A stretch of DNA of 64,000 nt, taken from Phytopythium helicoides (taxonomy: Eukaryota; Oomycota; Peronosporomycetes; Pythiales; Pythiaceae). The notes beneath the pieces were generated by a model. It ran no database searches. It was not told where the DNA came from and saw only the letters and a program-made list of their open reading frames with translations. A program made the translations under genes and the position numbers. Shown one piece after another: positions 51,101-60,767 of the stretch. The stretch is taken from positions 372,001 to 436,000 of the forward strand of contig JANFNE010000053.1 of NCBI GenBank assembly GCA_024867545.1, given 5' to 3'. Each line of letters starts with the position of its first letter. The stretch's first letter is position 1.

Positions 51101-53721
51101 GGGCTACCATGCTCTCCCCTTGGACGCTTGAGGTAGTACAGGTGACGAGAGACCTAGATGGGCTTGCAGCGCTGCTCAGCGCTAGCATCACGCCTCGGGA
51201 GCACATGGACAAGGCCGTAGAAGAACTCGTTCCCCAGAAGGTGCTGCAGAAACCGGCTCCGCCTGTGAGTGTGGAGATGCTGGACGAAGGCTATGAGGGC
51301 TGGCTCCTGACGTTTGACGGAGCTGCCAAGCTCAAGACCCAAGTTGGAAGTGACGGATATATCCTCTGGGAGCTGCCGGGGTGGAAGATTGTTGCCGCTC
51401 GGGGCGACTACCTCTCGGGTGAGGGAATCACGGTCAACGTCGCAGAATACCAAGGCCTGATCAGCGGATTGGAGATGGCGCTGGAGAAAGGTGTTCAAGA
51501 GATCGTCGTAGTAGGCGACTCCCGCCTCGCCATCCAGCAGAGCCAAGGCGTTATCAACTGCCACGACCCCAAACTAGCGGCGATGCTCGTTCGAGTGCGA
51601 ACGCTGCTGGAGAGATTTAAATCCTCTCAGCTGATCCACGTCAAGCGCACGTTCAACTCTGCAGCCGACCATGTGACCACCCGAGTGCTGCAAGCCGAGA
51701 AGTCCCTGCAGATTGTCGATTCGATGGAGCTAGAGGTGCTCGAGAAACTCAACCGACTCCCAGAGCAGCTGACGAAACCTCCTCAGGCAGAGGAGGTGCT
51801 CTCCAGGCTGAGGAGCGATCTGGAAGAACCTCCTGAGGCACCCGAAGACGTATTCGCAGTGTTGACAAGGGCCCAAAGGCGCAGCCCCAACCAGGTATCA
51901 GCGGAGAAGCAGGACGCGTTGGAGGAGGCACCGGAGCCACCAATAGGTGGCTCTGCAGTGCTGACACGCGACCGCCCCGCTGGGAGCCTGAGGCGGACAG
52001 CTGCTGACCCTGCTGGAGAGAACCCTACTGTGGAAGCTCGTTGGGAGCGCATCCGAGTCAATCAAGATGCTGAGGAGCCACTCCGCAAGCTGAAGGCCTA
52101 TCTACGGGGCGCCTGGGAAGAGCTCACGCAAGCTGAGTCTCGGGAGCTGAGCAAATCTGCAGACCGATTCGTCCTCGATGGACAAGGCGTGCTATTCTAC
52201 GTCCCCGCAGCGACCCGCAGGCGACCGCGCTCAGAGGCAAGTCGACCAAGGCTGGTAGTTCCTCAGGAGCTACGCAGAGATCTCCTCCAGCAGCATCATG
52301 AGGATAAACAAGGCGGCCACCAGGGGATCCTCCGCACTTACGAGCGGCTCCGTACGGACTTCTACTGGACAGGCATGTACGCCGACGTCGAGAGCTACGT
52401 GAAGGAGTGTGTGGACTGTACGACGGCCAAGGGGACTCCTCGGAATCCCGGCCCGTCGCCTGGCAACCTGCTAGCTGCAGAGCCGTTCCAAGTGGTCTCT
52501 ATGGATTTTGTGCTTCCGCTCCCCAAGACTGCCAAAGGCAACACCGCTCTACTGCTGTTTCAAGATACCTTTTCAGGATACGTCATGTGCAAGCCCATGG
52601 CCAAGACAGAGTCTCAGGATGTTGCAGAAGCCTACGAGGAATGCGTGTTTCAACGCTTTGGGGCGAGCCCCATGCTCCGCCATGACCGAGACCCCCGCTT
52701 CATGTCCGATGTGTTCCGCCAGTTTCGAGAGCTGCTCGGGAGTCGCCAGAGGGCGACCCTAGCTTACCGGCCTCAGAGCAATGGTCAACAGGAGCGATCC
52801 GGCCAGACGATCGTCAGGAGTGTGCGCGCTTACGTCGAGGAAGCCGACCAGAGCGACTGGGACGACATCGTCCGCAGGTTGATGTTCTATATTAACACCT
52901 CCTATGACTCCACTCGCCGCGACACGCCTTTCTACCTAATCCATGGCTGGGACGCTCGAACCACGGTGAAGGCGATGCTGGAGCGGGTCCCCCGAGGCGT
53001 AGACGCGAGGACGGCATACCTCTGGAGGCTAAAAGTTCAACGGGAGTACGAGTACGCTAAGGCGTGGGCTCGAGACCTGCAGGAAGAAGCCCAGCGACGA
53101 CGCGCGGGTCAGCAAACAGCTCTCTGGAACGCGCTCTCGGAGAAGTTCAAGGAGGGGTTTGGCATTGGAGACGCCGTATGGCTGTACATGCCGCGTGTAC
53201 GCCCGGGCTTGAGCAAGAAGCTCGCCCATAAGTGGCACGGTCCCTTCAGGATTCTCGAGAAGGACGCTGATTTCCGATACAAGCTGCAGATCGAGGGCAC
53301 GGACTACAAGTTCTACCCGTGGGTGCACGTCAGTCGGCTCAAGCCGCGTGTGCTGCACGAGAGTCGCCCCCAGGCGACTCTGCAGGATGTGCCCGATGAA
53401 TTCGACTTTGACGCAGCTCTGCTGCCAGAGGACAGCTGGGAAGCCGACGAGACTGCTGGGGAGTTCGAAGTGGAGGCACTGCTGGACGTAAGGGCGGTGA
53501 AGAAGACTCGCAACGCGCGTCAGATGCGTGAGTACTTGGTGAAATGGCGTGGCTACGAAGAGACCGAGTGGGTGCCTCTGGAGAGGCTGAACTGTGGTCG
53601 CTTACTCTACGAGTTTGACAAGACACACCGCTCCCGAGCCAGGTTTCAGGCGATGCAGTCTGCAGATGAGTTTGGATCCTCAGGCGGCGAACCAGAAGGC
53701 TCCAGAGGCCGATCCGACTAG
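47941..53721 (+). CDS. Retroelement Pol: protease, RT, dual RNase H, integrase, chromodomain
   Basis: 1,926 codons, open from a non-ATG codon, so expression by -1 frameshift from gag is inferred. In order: retropepsin (LDTGATTS near 48439, LLGMNF near 48652); RT (LCIDYRRVN, LDMASGFWAI, FGLKNAP, YIDD near 50395); a first RNase H whose usual Asp positions read VHAN and YTRYS, so probably inactive; a second RNase H with FDGAAK, AEYQGL, VVGDSR and SAADH, keeping the D-E-D-D set; integrase with H2C2 zinc (HEDKQGGH...CVDC) and DDE residues (SMDF, RHDRDPRF, GQQERSG); and a C-terminal chromodomain (YLVKWRGYEETEWVPLE). It is longer than usual Ty3 Pol because of the second RNase H and the linkers. Confidence 0.93.
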   Translation: MLQEAFSLPDLRRGTFWTLPFAQGLLHVDQGKVYLCKPNGQASAAQDTPECQLAFVKLGRSPDHRGLVRVERNPLVMRAFAYVGPKIAAPAGIANVNMDPASDALVQPPSVASCHLLTPEEDKDAPELELQPGQRMGWWEHNDADDRCHMTAMVRGAVCDEPTLIMLDTGATTSIVGLDFARKSGLKLKHGEQLTVNGMGGTKTKITARARVKITLGLRVVYAMDVWVGNIGEGVNCLLGMNFMYAAGVRLSPWEGAIELPDEERILLVGGPTQPSQGNEHTIQQASGQATWLAPGERAVIPISAALQKRVEQGAQLWLSRGECWVTQVFRRGRQQRPVGIEVVNISQSKEVRIPHYVSVATVVDAGHLPRTRGPYVRPGSLRYQEWTQLAYENTHSPEWLGRLAAEEPAQDEWKSPGAQVSPQRILLRSNEVRELSPAQGRPEAPAAFVGLPELDGTREPVKSSPECHISRDPPPEGLDEAEPTGEAEDALSRASTDRLQANLARVMRAEADIVAEAPEVFYREGEDAILLHELRDQLATLPDLSDLAPEADIEKADVGTPGETTPAQEEQMRAILRRHRSAFLGEGNALPPAARGVFCDLDVQGAKPIAQRARRVPPQFLEKVYELLKKLLESGLIEFSSSQWASPIVIILKKNGKDIRLCIDYRRVNELLQMDFYPMPLIDDLLSNFAAILWLASLDMASGFWAIPLTPRARSISAFICPLGHFQWTRMPFGLKNAPLVYQRVLDNCLWGFVRLPAELEATVDPEVLEHYQVYVPSPELSGDQGTPPETEEPLTVFQINRPAPPQMGPVLGRSSYIDDVAFGAGSWEELCAMVDELLFRLRYWGISVSLPKSMFGKSEVDFLSHRVGREGIQATPKIAKSVRDLQFPSTLKGVQSFLGSINYYAKFIEGLPQIASVLYELTEEQVRRQENLERARTAFELLKEKITSTPLLRHPDRSKPFVVIVHANEWAVSAVVAQEHDGLLHPVRFTGRVLQGAELNYPAAEKEILGLLRALDVYFTLLVGQALKVYTRYSTLGWLFRSKSLKGRCHQWATMLSPWTLEVVQVTRDLDGLAALLSASITPREHMDKAVEELVPQKVLQKPAPPVSVEMLDEGYEGWLLTFDGAAKLKTQVGSDGYILWELPGWKIVAARGDYLSGEGITVNVAEYQGLISGLEMALEKGVQEIVVVGDSRLAIQQSQGVINCHDPKLAAMLVRVRTLLERFKSSQLIHVKRTFNSAADHVTTRVLQAEKSLQIVDSMELEVLEKLNRLPEQLTKPPQAEEVLSRLRSDLEEPPEAPEDVFAVLTRAQRRSPNQVSAEKQDALEEAPEPPIGGSAVLTRDRPAGSLRRTAADPAGENPTVEARWERIRVNQDAEEPLRKLKAYLRGAWEELTQAESRELSKSADRFVLDGQGVLFYVPAATRRRPRSEASRPRLVVPQELRRDLLQQHHEDKQGGHQGILRTYERLRTDFYWTGMYADVESYVKECVDCTTAKGTPRNPGPSPGNLLAAEPFQVVSMDFVLPLPKTAKGNTALLLFQDTFSGYVMCKPMAKTESQDVAEAYEECVFQRFGASPMLRHDRDPRFMSDVFRQFRELLGSRQRATLAYRPQSNGQQERSGQTIVRSVRAYVEEADQSDWDDIVRRLMFYINTSYDSTRRDTPFYLIHGWDARTTVKAMLERVPRGVDARTAYLWRLKVQREYEYAKAWARDLQEEAQRRRAGQQTALWNALSEKFKEGFGIGDAVWLYMPRVRPGLSKKLAHKWHGPFRILEKDADFRYKLQIEGTDYKFYPWVHVSRLKPRVLHESRPQATLQDVPDEFDFDAALLPEDSWEADETAGEFEVEALLDVRAVKKTRNARQMREYLVKWRGYEETEWVPLERLNCGRLLYEFDKTHRSRARFQAMQSADEFGSSGGEPEGSRGRSD

Positions 53722-54417
53722 CGCTGGTGTGCGGACAAGCGACAAGCTGAACGACAAGAAAAGCAAGAAAAAGAACATGTATATTCGGCCAAGAGCCATC
53801 GGCCCAGTGCCAACGTCCAAGGGACACCGCTCCACAGGAGCGACTACATTTCTACATGTTACGCGGGAGCTCCGTAGCCCCGCTCGCCCAAGAGGCATTC
53901 GTCCAAGCGACATGTTTCAGGGGAACCCTCGGCGTCAAGGGCGCCGAGGTCCTGAGACGCCTGTGTGTGCAGCGTCAAGTTACGCTGCAGAGGAGCCCCG
54001 AGGGACCGCCAGACGGCCCGCTCGAGAACGGGGCGGCCTCATTACATGTTATAAAAATTGAGGAAGAATGCCGCAGACACAAGAAACCAGAGGAAGTTGA
54101 TTTTAACCAGAGGAGTGAGCCAGAGGACTCCAGAGGACAAGCAAAGTGAACTACAGCAGCAGAGGGCAACAGCCAGAGGCATACGACATGTATTACGCTT
54201 CGCACGTTTAAAGGGAACGACTCTGCTCCTGCAGAGCCGCGCTACCGACCTCCTGAGCAAGAGCACGCTGGATTCTGCCTGCAGCTACCCGCCACAGACT
54301 CCTTGTGCGAAAACGCTTCAGGGGAGCGCCTCCTTAGGCGCTACAACCCACCAGCAGACTGGGAAACCGGTCGAAGACGCACTTGGACTCGAGGAGAGCT
54401 GCAGACGGCGCGAGCGG
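53722..54417. other. Spacer between pol and the antisense ORF
   Basis: About 700 bp where + strand pol and the - strand ORF converge. No ORF with recognisable content is seen. Several ACATGT-containing short repeats occur (about 53777, 53855, 53910, 54043, 54186). Confidence 0.4.
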
Positions 54418-56964
54418 CTACCAGCCGACGCCCTCCTGAAGCTGCCCGTCTGGGCCGCGGAGAAGACCATCCACAAGAGTGTGGTCCACGGGAGGGGCGC
54501 GCCAAGAAGCTGCACACGGCACGGGACACTCGTAAGAGTCGTCCATCATCTTGTTCTGGCACTGGCGAAAGCGCTTCAGCAGCGTCTCGGGCAAACCGCG
54601 CGTGAGGCTCTCGCCGTAATTCTGGTCCGTGGAGTACCCCATGCGCACCGGCTCGAGGATGTCGAGCTCGCGCGCGAGCTCCACAAGCGACTGGCGACGA
54701 GCTGCTGGGAGGTGGCTCTGATCTGGAGGGATCCAAACGCAAGGGTGACCAGGCGGGTGCCAGAAAGTCGGCTCCCACCACAGGCGCCACTGGATGTCGT
54801 CGTAATCCGCGCCGAACTCCGCGCTGAGGTCAGACTTGAGAGTCGCAAACTGGTCGACCAAGCTGGACCGCCGGTTCTTCCGCTGCGTGTAGAGCGTGTT
54901 CGCTCCACTAGCTTGAGGGATGGGCAGCCAGTGGAAGCTCTCCCAGAATGCGCGCTGGTGCCGGTACATGAAGTCCCAAATGTGCTCGCTGACGCCCTGC
55001 ACGACTGGATTCGTCGGGCTGACGAAGTAGAGGTCTTGCTCCCGATGCGAAAACATCCAGCGCCACGGCTTGGTCTCCAGAAGCTTGATATAATCAGCAG
55101 CGGTGTACCGCGGGTACACCGCGCCGCGCTGAGGATTCAGCAGCTGGTAGTCAGGGAAGCCAGGCGTCTGCCGCTGATCCAGAGCCAGCAGAAGACCAGC
55201 CTCAGCCCACTCGCGCTCTGGAACCTCGCGGAAGATCCCCTTGAACGAGCACGCGCCTCGAGCGACTCCACTGGAGGTGTCCGTGGCTGAAGAGCCCCCT
55301 CCGCGGCTTCCAGTGGCAGAGGAGCCCGCTCCGCTGCCTCCTGAGGCTGCAGAGCCTGCTTCATCGACTCCTGAGGCTGCAGCGCCATCTCCATTCGCTC
55401 TTGAGGCTGAGGAGTCGTCAGCAATGTCTTCGCTGCCTGCAGATCCCTCTGGAGGAGCCTCGTTATCTCCGGAGGCTGGAGAGCTCGCCTCGGGAGGCGT
55501 CCCGCCACCAAAGTGGAACGTCTCAGCCTCCTCAGGAGGAGAAGCTGCAGCAGCAGCCTCCGCTGGCTGAGGATCCGCTCTGGAGCTTGAGGAGGGCTGG
55601 CTGAGAGCAACTGCAACTGCAGCAGTCGTTGACGCCGCCGAGAGACCCTCTGGAGGCACTGAGCGCCAAGAAGAAGCCTCCGCTGGAGCTGACGCTTGCG
55701 GGGGCACCTCCTCTGACAGGGAAGACGCTGGAGGTGGCGCCCCTGCAGCAGAAGCCGTGCCAGGCACCCCCGCTGGTGCAGAGGACGCTTGAGAACCCGC
55801 AGCAGTGCTTCCGGCCTGGGGCGGCGGCAGGCGAGCGCTCCCGGTGCGCGGCAGATCAAACCACTGGTCCGCTGGAGCCCCTGGAGCAGCGGCGCTCTCG
55901 TACACCAGAGAGTGCCCCACAGGGCCGTTGGCAGTGACGGTGATGACCGTGTGCTCGCGGACGTGCTGCTCGCTGCTCGCTGCAGAGTAATCCAGCAGCA
56001 GCTCCTCCAGACGCTCGCGATGGCCGAAGAGTAACGCATTGGACGCCAGATATTGCATCAAGTCTGGGGCGCTGACCAGAGGAGCGCGCTCGTCTTCGAG
56101 CTGCTGCACCCGCAGACGCAGAAGCGCAGACCCGTCACGGAGCAGCTTGCAGCGGGACTCAGAGTCCTCGAGCTGCTTGCGGAGCAGCGCCGCACCCTCG
56201 CGCTCGCTCTGGAGGTCGGCCTCAAGCGCGGACACCCGCGACTGCAAGCCGGAGACTTCCGAGTCCTTCCGCTGGCGCTTGGCGGCCCCCTGAGCTCTCT
56301 CGAGGTGCTCGACGCGGCCCACGGCTGCAGAGCACTCTCGGTACACGGCGTCGAGCCTCTGGAGCGTCAGGAGGAGCTTCGACGTGAAGTCCTTGGCGCT
56401 CCAGTACGTGAAGAGCAAGCTGGCCTCCCGCTGAACCAGCTCCGGCGACACGTCCATCCGCGGACGTGGATCCAGCAGTGTGTACTGCGGATCAACGCTG
56501 GAGAGGTCTGCGAGCGCCTCCCGATCGCCGCTCGAGAAGCGAGGCACCGACGCTTGGACGCAGACGCCGAACCGCGTGTCGTACATCCGCGCGCCGACGT
56601 CGGCGATGGTAACCGGCACCAAGAGGTGGCCAAACGGCATGCGTGTCGTCACAGGAGCCCATGGAAAACTCGCCGCGAACATCTCTTCGGCCGCCAACGG
56701 CCGCGGCACCGCTTGGGCTACCGCAGCAACGCTGGTAGCCGAAGCAGACGCCGCTGCAGGCGGTGGAACCCCTCCTGAGGCGTGGCGCGGTGCCAGCACC
56801 AACGGGGCGGAAGAGACGGCGCCAACGGTCGAAGCAGCAGCCGCTGCAGGCGACGGAACCCCGCCTGAGGAGCCGCGCGGCGTCGACGACGTGCTCGACG
56901 ACGACATCGGCGCGCGGACAGCACGGCGACGACGGGGCGCAGCCGGCGAGGACTCGAGTGGCAC
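54418..56964 (-). CDS. Antisense ORF in the retroelement, coiled-coil protein of unknown function
   Basis: 848 codons with an ATG at 56964, just upstream of the 3' LTR and pointing back towards pol. An Ala/Ser/Pro-rich N-terminus is followed by a structured segment (about residues 95-180; FPWAPVTTRMPFGH, DPQYTLLDPRP). A coiled coil follows at about 210-290 (VSALEADLQSEREGAALLRK). A long Ala/Ser/Glu-rich repeat linker separates it from a second folded segment (about 620-830; WRWMFSHREQDLYFVSP, FWESFHWLPI, WWEPTFWHPPG), rich in Trp and Tyr. No known domain, signal peptide or membrane anchor is seen. Plant Tat-group Ty3 elements also carry extra, sometimes antisense, ORFs in this position. Shared descent is not claimed. 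Confidence 0.7.
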   Translation of the reverse strand: MPLESSPAAPRRRRAVRAPMSSSSTSSTPRGSSGGVPSPAAAAASTVGAVSSAPLVLAPRHASGGVPPPAAASASATSVAAVAQAVPRPLAAEEMFAASFPWAPVTTRMPFGHLLVPVTIADVGARMYDTRFGVCVQASVPRFSSGDREALADLSSVDPQYTLLDPRPRMDVSPELVQREASLLFTYWSAKDFTSKLLLTLQRLDAVYRECSAAVGRVEHLERAQGAAKRQRKDSEVSGLQSRVSALEADLQSEREGAALLRKQLEDSESRCKLLRDGSALLRLRVQQLEDERAPLVSAPDLMQYLASNALLFGHRERLEELLLDYSAASSEQHVREHTVITVTANGPVGHSLVYESAAAPGAPADQWFDLPRTGSARLPPPQAGSTAAGSQASSAPAGVPGTASAAGAPPPASSLSEEVPPQASAPAEASSWRSVPPEGLSAASTTAAVAVALSQPSSSSRADPQPAEAAAAASPPEEAETFHFGGGTPPEASSPASGDNEAPPEGSAGSEDIADDSSASRANGDGAAASGVDEAGSAASGGSGAGSSATGSRGGGSSATDTSSGVARGACSFKGIFREVPEREWAEAGLLLALDQRQTPGFPDYQLLNPQRGAVYPRYTAADYIKLLETKPWRWMFSHREQDLYFVSPTNPVVQGVSEHIWDFMYRHQRAFWESFHWLPIPQASGANTLYTQRKNRRSSLVDQFATLKSDLSAEFGADYDDIQWRLWWEPTFWHPPGHPCVWIPPDQSHLPAARRQSLVELARELDILEPVRMGYSTDQNYGESLTRGLPETLLKRFRQCQNKMMDDSYECPVPCAASWRAPPVDHTLVDGLLRGPDGQLQEGVGW

Positions 56965-57071
56965 GCTGCGGTGCGCCTGGACTTGTGCGCGCGCGCGCTG
57001 CTGGCTTGGCCCGTGAGCTGCAGTTCTCGACTGCCGCGCTCACTACAGCTCGCACCGGCCAACGGGGCGGT

Positions 57072-58060
57072 TGTGATGAAGCGCGCGCGGAAATCGTGGC
57101 ACATGTCACAGACGCCGGGTCTCTGTAGTGTAGCACACTTCAATATACGCTCGTGATAGTGCCCTAGGGGGGATTCCCCCTAGGCAGTGACCGCTGTACC
57201 CAAAAAAGGGTACCAGTGGATGGGTTCACAAGGAGCCAGTCTCTGTAGAAATCGGGGCAGCTCCGTAGGTTCAAAAATCATCCCTCTATCTGTGGAGTGG
57301 CAAGTATTAATGATCAGAGGTAGGAAAGACTACTAAACAACCAATACAGACTTCCGCTTTCTCCCTCAACCGCGCGCGTCAAGGAGACCAGCTCCTCTGG
57401 GGTTTTCGACCCCGGAGAGTCTGGAGAGGTCATCGCGTGCATTCCCCCCTCAACCCAAGCTCGATAAGGTACGTGCCCGCGCTCACAACGCGTACACGTG
57501 CATATTGATTCCATATTCTCGGCCCTGCTGGACGTTCGCCTTAGTGTGTGGCGATACGTCTGGTGGGATAACCGACTCCATATTGTAAGAAGAAGAAGAG
57601 GCCAAGAGAGCCCCCAAAAGAGGTCGAGTGACCCACCGTAGGCTGAACCGCGTTAGTGGAGCGGTCAGCCCCTCACGGAGATCCAGCGGAGTCTCCGTAG
57701 AGTGTATTCATCCGCCTGAGGGCTCCCTAGCTGAAACCAGCTAGAGGAGCCTTGTGTGTGTACTAATATTGTTTGTCGTTCAGCAGGTACGCGAAGAACC
57801 GCGCCTGCACCAACCGCTCGAGCTCTACACGCGCTCGTTTAGGACTCCCGATCTCCCGGACGGTTATACGGGGATCATAACGCTCCGGTACTGCCAGGCG
57901 GTGAAGGGAGCCTTCTCTTTCTCAGGAGAGGCACCGGGATCCGTCGCGGGAGCGCGCTCGAGGGATCAACCCCTCGAGTCGCCGCACACCACCTACCGTC
58001 CACCCTCCAGCTCGCCTCGCGGCGGCTGTGAGTGGTCATGAGCTCCGGCGCCGCATCACA
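57072..58060 (+). repeat. 3' LTR
   Basis: Matches the 5' LTR at 988 of 989 positions by eye. It is preceded by a G-rich stretch (AACGGGGCGGT), a weak polypurine tract candidate. It is followed by GCGA, the target duplication. Confidence 0.95.
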
Positions 58061-59018
58061 GCGAACATTGACGCGCATTGTAGTTTTATCCCAGTTCAAG
58101 ACTGTTGAGACGATCGAGTTGAAGGTTGTGCGGCAAGTTCCAGCTACAACACTGTGATGAACCGCACGAGCAGCGAGTGCATCTAGCCAATCATCGTGAC
58201 GTACCCGAGGTGATCGTGATCGGCAGTGATGATGAGGACAGCGAGTGGTCCCCGTAGCCAAAGCGAGTTCGAGCAGCTGCTCCAGACGAGATCCAGTGGC
58301 GACAGAGTGGACGTCCGATAAATCAGGACCAGGACGGGTGAGAGTGCGGGGATCCGCGACGCCGTGCCATGCTGAGGGCACTGGCGCCGCGTGACTTGTG
58401 ACCGGAATTGCAATTTTTCTGGGTGGCGAGCACTTCAAGAACTACCAGAGCGAGCAGTTGACGGTTGCTGAGACGGAGGACGAGGGTAATTTGGCGTAGC
58501 CGGGAGGACGTGGAGCGTGGTGTGCTTAGAATACGTGTGGGTACAAGAGGACGGGCGAACGAGGGCGAGTCGTCGCACGGAATTGCCGTGGACGCTGGTC
58601 ATAGCTCGAGGACTTGTAGAGGCACGGTACACTGTGCACGACGTTAGCGGACAAAAGGGAAGCGCTGAGTGAGCTGAGGGTGAAGTAGCAGCAGCAGACA
58701 GTGAGAGGAAGCAATACAAATAGGCGATAGCCGGCGGTTGTGCGTGAGCACCCGAACCGCCAGCTCCGTGTATAGCGTCGCGCAGTCAGCAGAAGCCAGC
58801 AGCAGTCAACAGCGAGACGCAGCAGCCAGCAGTAGCCGCAGCAGCCGGCTGGGCTAGACAACTCGGGATAAGCGACCCCGACTCGTCCAAACCAAGATTC
58901 GCCACATCGTGGTCATACAGGGGCGGGTCAAAATTTGCGACGACAGACCCGCTCCTCGGCGAGACCACCGCAGCTTTTCAAGGAAGACTTCAAGATCGAA
59001 GATAAATGACGGCACGGT
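58061..59018. other. Leader/flank before the second Gag
   Basis: No gene supported. The stretch has CAG/CAGC-rich sequence (about 58790-58850) and leads into the second Gag, so it probably contains that element's LTR or leader. I found no matching repeat downstream to define an LTR. Confidence 0.35.
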
Positions 59019-60767
59019 ATGACAACGAGATCGGGGAGGGCAGCGACGCCGACGCGAGCAACTACGCGGGCGCGAAGCCGTACCCCAACACCAAGACGAG
59101 GACGAACGATTTCAGCTGGTGACGGCGCCGCCACAGTCGGAAGTTCCCAAGCAAATGGAGCCGCTGTTCCACCGGCCGCAGCCGTGGTAGATTTGAGCGC
59201 ACTCAGTGCCTTGACGCAGCAGATGACGCAGGCTGTGACAGCAATGACCAAGATGATGACGACGATGGCTAGCGCAGGACTGACGGTTGCTGCCGGATCG
59301 GGCGGGACACCTGCGCCACCACCTTCGCCAGGGATGACCGCGACGGCCGGGCCAGCAACCGCAACAGCAGCACCTACGACATAGTGTGTGGTCTCCGTGA
59401 CGGTGGGCGGTGAAGACTTGGGCGCACACAGCACTGAGGTGCCCATGTTGCCGCCAGGGACTAGCGCAGAGGGGATGAAGAGACGCTTGAAAGACGTGAG
59501 TTTGCCGGAGTATACGCCGTCGCCACAAGCATCGGTCCACACGTGGTTGGAACGTGTGGCCATCATGTTGCGTGGAGCATCGATTCAAGGCCAAGGAACA
59601 TGGCGAGATGACGAGCTTTACTACGTGGTTGCCAGCTTGCTGAATGGCGATGCAACCGACTGGTTCGTGAGTGTACACGGAAGACTGGAGGAAGAGGCAC
59701 GGACGTTCACTGGGCTTCGCCAGTTGCTCATTCAACGATATGGGGAACGACCAAATGAAACCGCCGCCAAGAAGTTGCTGTACCAGACGCACTGGGCGAT
59801 GGGCCAGACGTTCTCCGACTACGCGGCCTTGTTGAGGAAGGTGGTGGGCAACAACTCAATCCCAGAAAAGGAGCTGGTCGACCAGTTCATCGACGGCATC
59901 CCGGCAGACATCAAGCGGTGGGTGAACAGCGCGACGCAGAGACCAAGATCAGCGGAGGAAGCTGCCGCATTCGCGACCAAGATCCACGACCCGACGGAGA
60001 ATGTGGCGCGAGAAAAGCAGATAATCGGCCAGCAGTACGAGACCGGGCAGATGGAAGGGCCGATGGCAGTTGTCGGCACGATGGGTGAGGCTCACTTGAT
60101 TCCGGGCATCGGGTTGGTGTCGCCGGCCGACTACTACGGGGAGCACACGAGCATGACGACGAACCCGCACCCCACGACGCCTGCAGGACCGAGTAACAGC
60201 GGAGACGGTGGGCACGACGGCTACCCATTGTTCTTGAACCCACGCGGCGTGTGGAATCCGACGACTGGCCGCTGGCAGCAGCCGCTCGGGCATCGATGGA
60301 ATGGAACGCGATGGGTTCCCGAAGCACGCAAGATGGGCCTATCACCGCAGAAGCCCGCCGTATCCAGTGTGCGTCGCACGGTGAGCGGGAACAAGCGAGC
60401 TCAGGTAGTGGTAGCACGAGTGCAGCAGCCGGACGAGAGCAGCCAGGGGCTGGCCGTAGCTCCTCCTCTAGCGGATGCCACTGTCGCGACGACGAAGTAT
60501 GGAGCGCCGACATCGAGGAACGAGCCGCCGATGTGCTATGCGTGTGGTAAGCCTGGCCACTATCGGGATGCCTGGCAGACCGGGCCGCAATGCTACGCGT
60601 GCAACAAGTTCGGTCACCTGGCGAGTTCGTGCCCTGATGCGGAAGCAAAAGCTTGGAACGATGAGTACCTTCGACGACGTGAGGAACAGATGCGAGGTCT
60701 TGGGGCTGGTCCGACGCAGGAGGGAACGGGTCACGGGCATAGTGGCGGGAGCACGACATCCCAGTGA
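59019..60767 (+). pseudogene. Gag of a second Ty3-type element, one internal stop
   Basis: From ATG 59019 (MTTRSGRAATPTRA) the frame is open to a TAG at 59382-59384 and then, in the same frame, to 60767; a single nonsense codon splits an otherwise complete ~580-codon Gag. Domains: a basic/Ser/Thr-rich N-terminus, a capsid-like region (WLERVAIMLRG, DATDWFVSV, LLIQRYGERP, DQFIDGIP) and two zinc knuckles. The first knuckle has Trp in place of the last Cys (CYACGKPGHYRDAW); the second is canonical (CYACNKFGHLASSC). Sequence differs from the Gag of the large element. No protease or RT follows. Confidence 0.75.

Larger units (their letters stand above)
43572..58060 (+). mobile_element. Ty3-type LTR retrotransposon, 14.5 kb, with antisense extra ORF
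   Basis: Two 989-bp direct repeats bound the element. Both begin TGTGATG and end CATCACA, which are perfect inverted termini. The flanking bases GCGA (43568-43571 and 58061-58064) are a 4-bp target duplication, or 5-bp AGCGA if the last A is excluded from the LTR. The internal order is ORF A, gag, pol (protease, RT, RNase H1, RNase H2, integrase, chromodomain), a spacer, then an antisense ORF. The order RT-RNase H-integrase places it in Ty3. Apart from the -1 frame changes no stop interrupts the coding regions, so it may be mobile. Confidence 0.93.

Noticed and set aside
54058..55290. 410-codon + strand frame opposite the retroelement antisense ORF
   Set aside because: Shorter and less structured than the - strand frame; I chose the - strand because it has a coherent coiled coil and Trp-rich C-terminal segment.
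58110..58257. Short + strand frame ending in an acidic tail (IGSDDEDSEWSP) just after the 3' LTR
   Set aside because: It looks coding-like but is too short and without a start. It may be a retroelement remnant, but it cannot be assigned.
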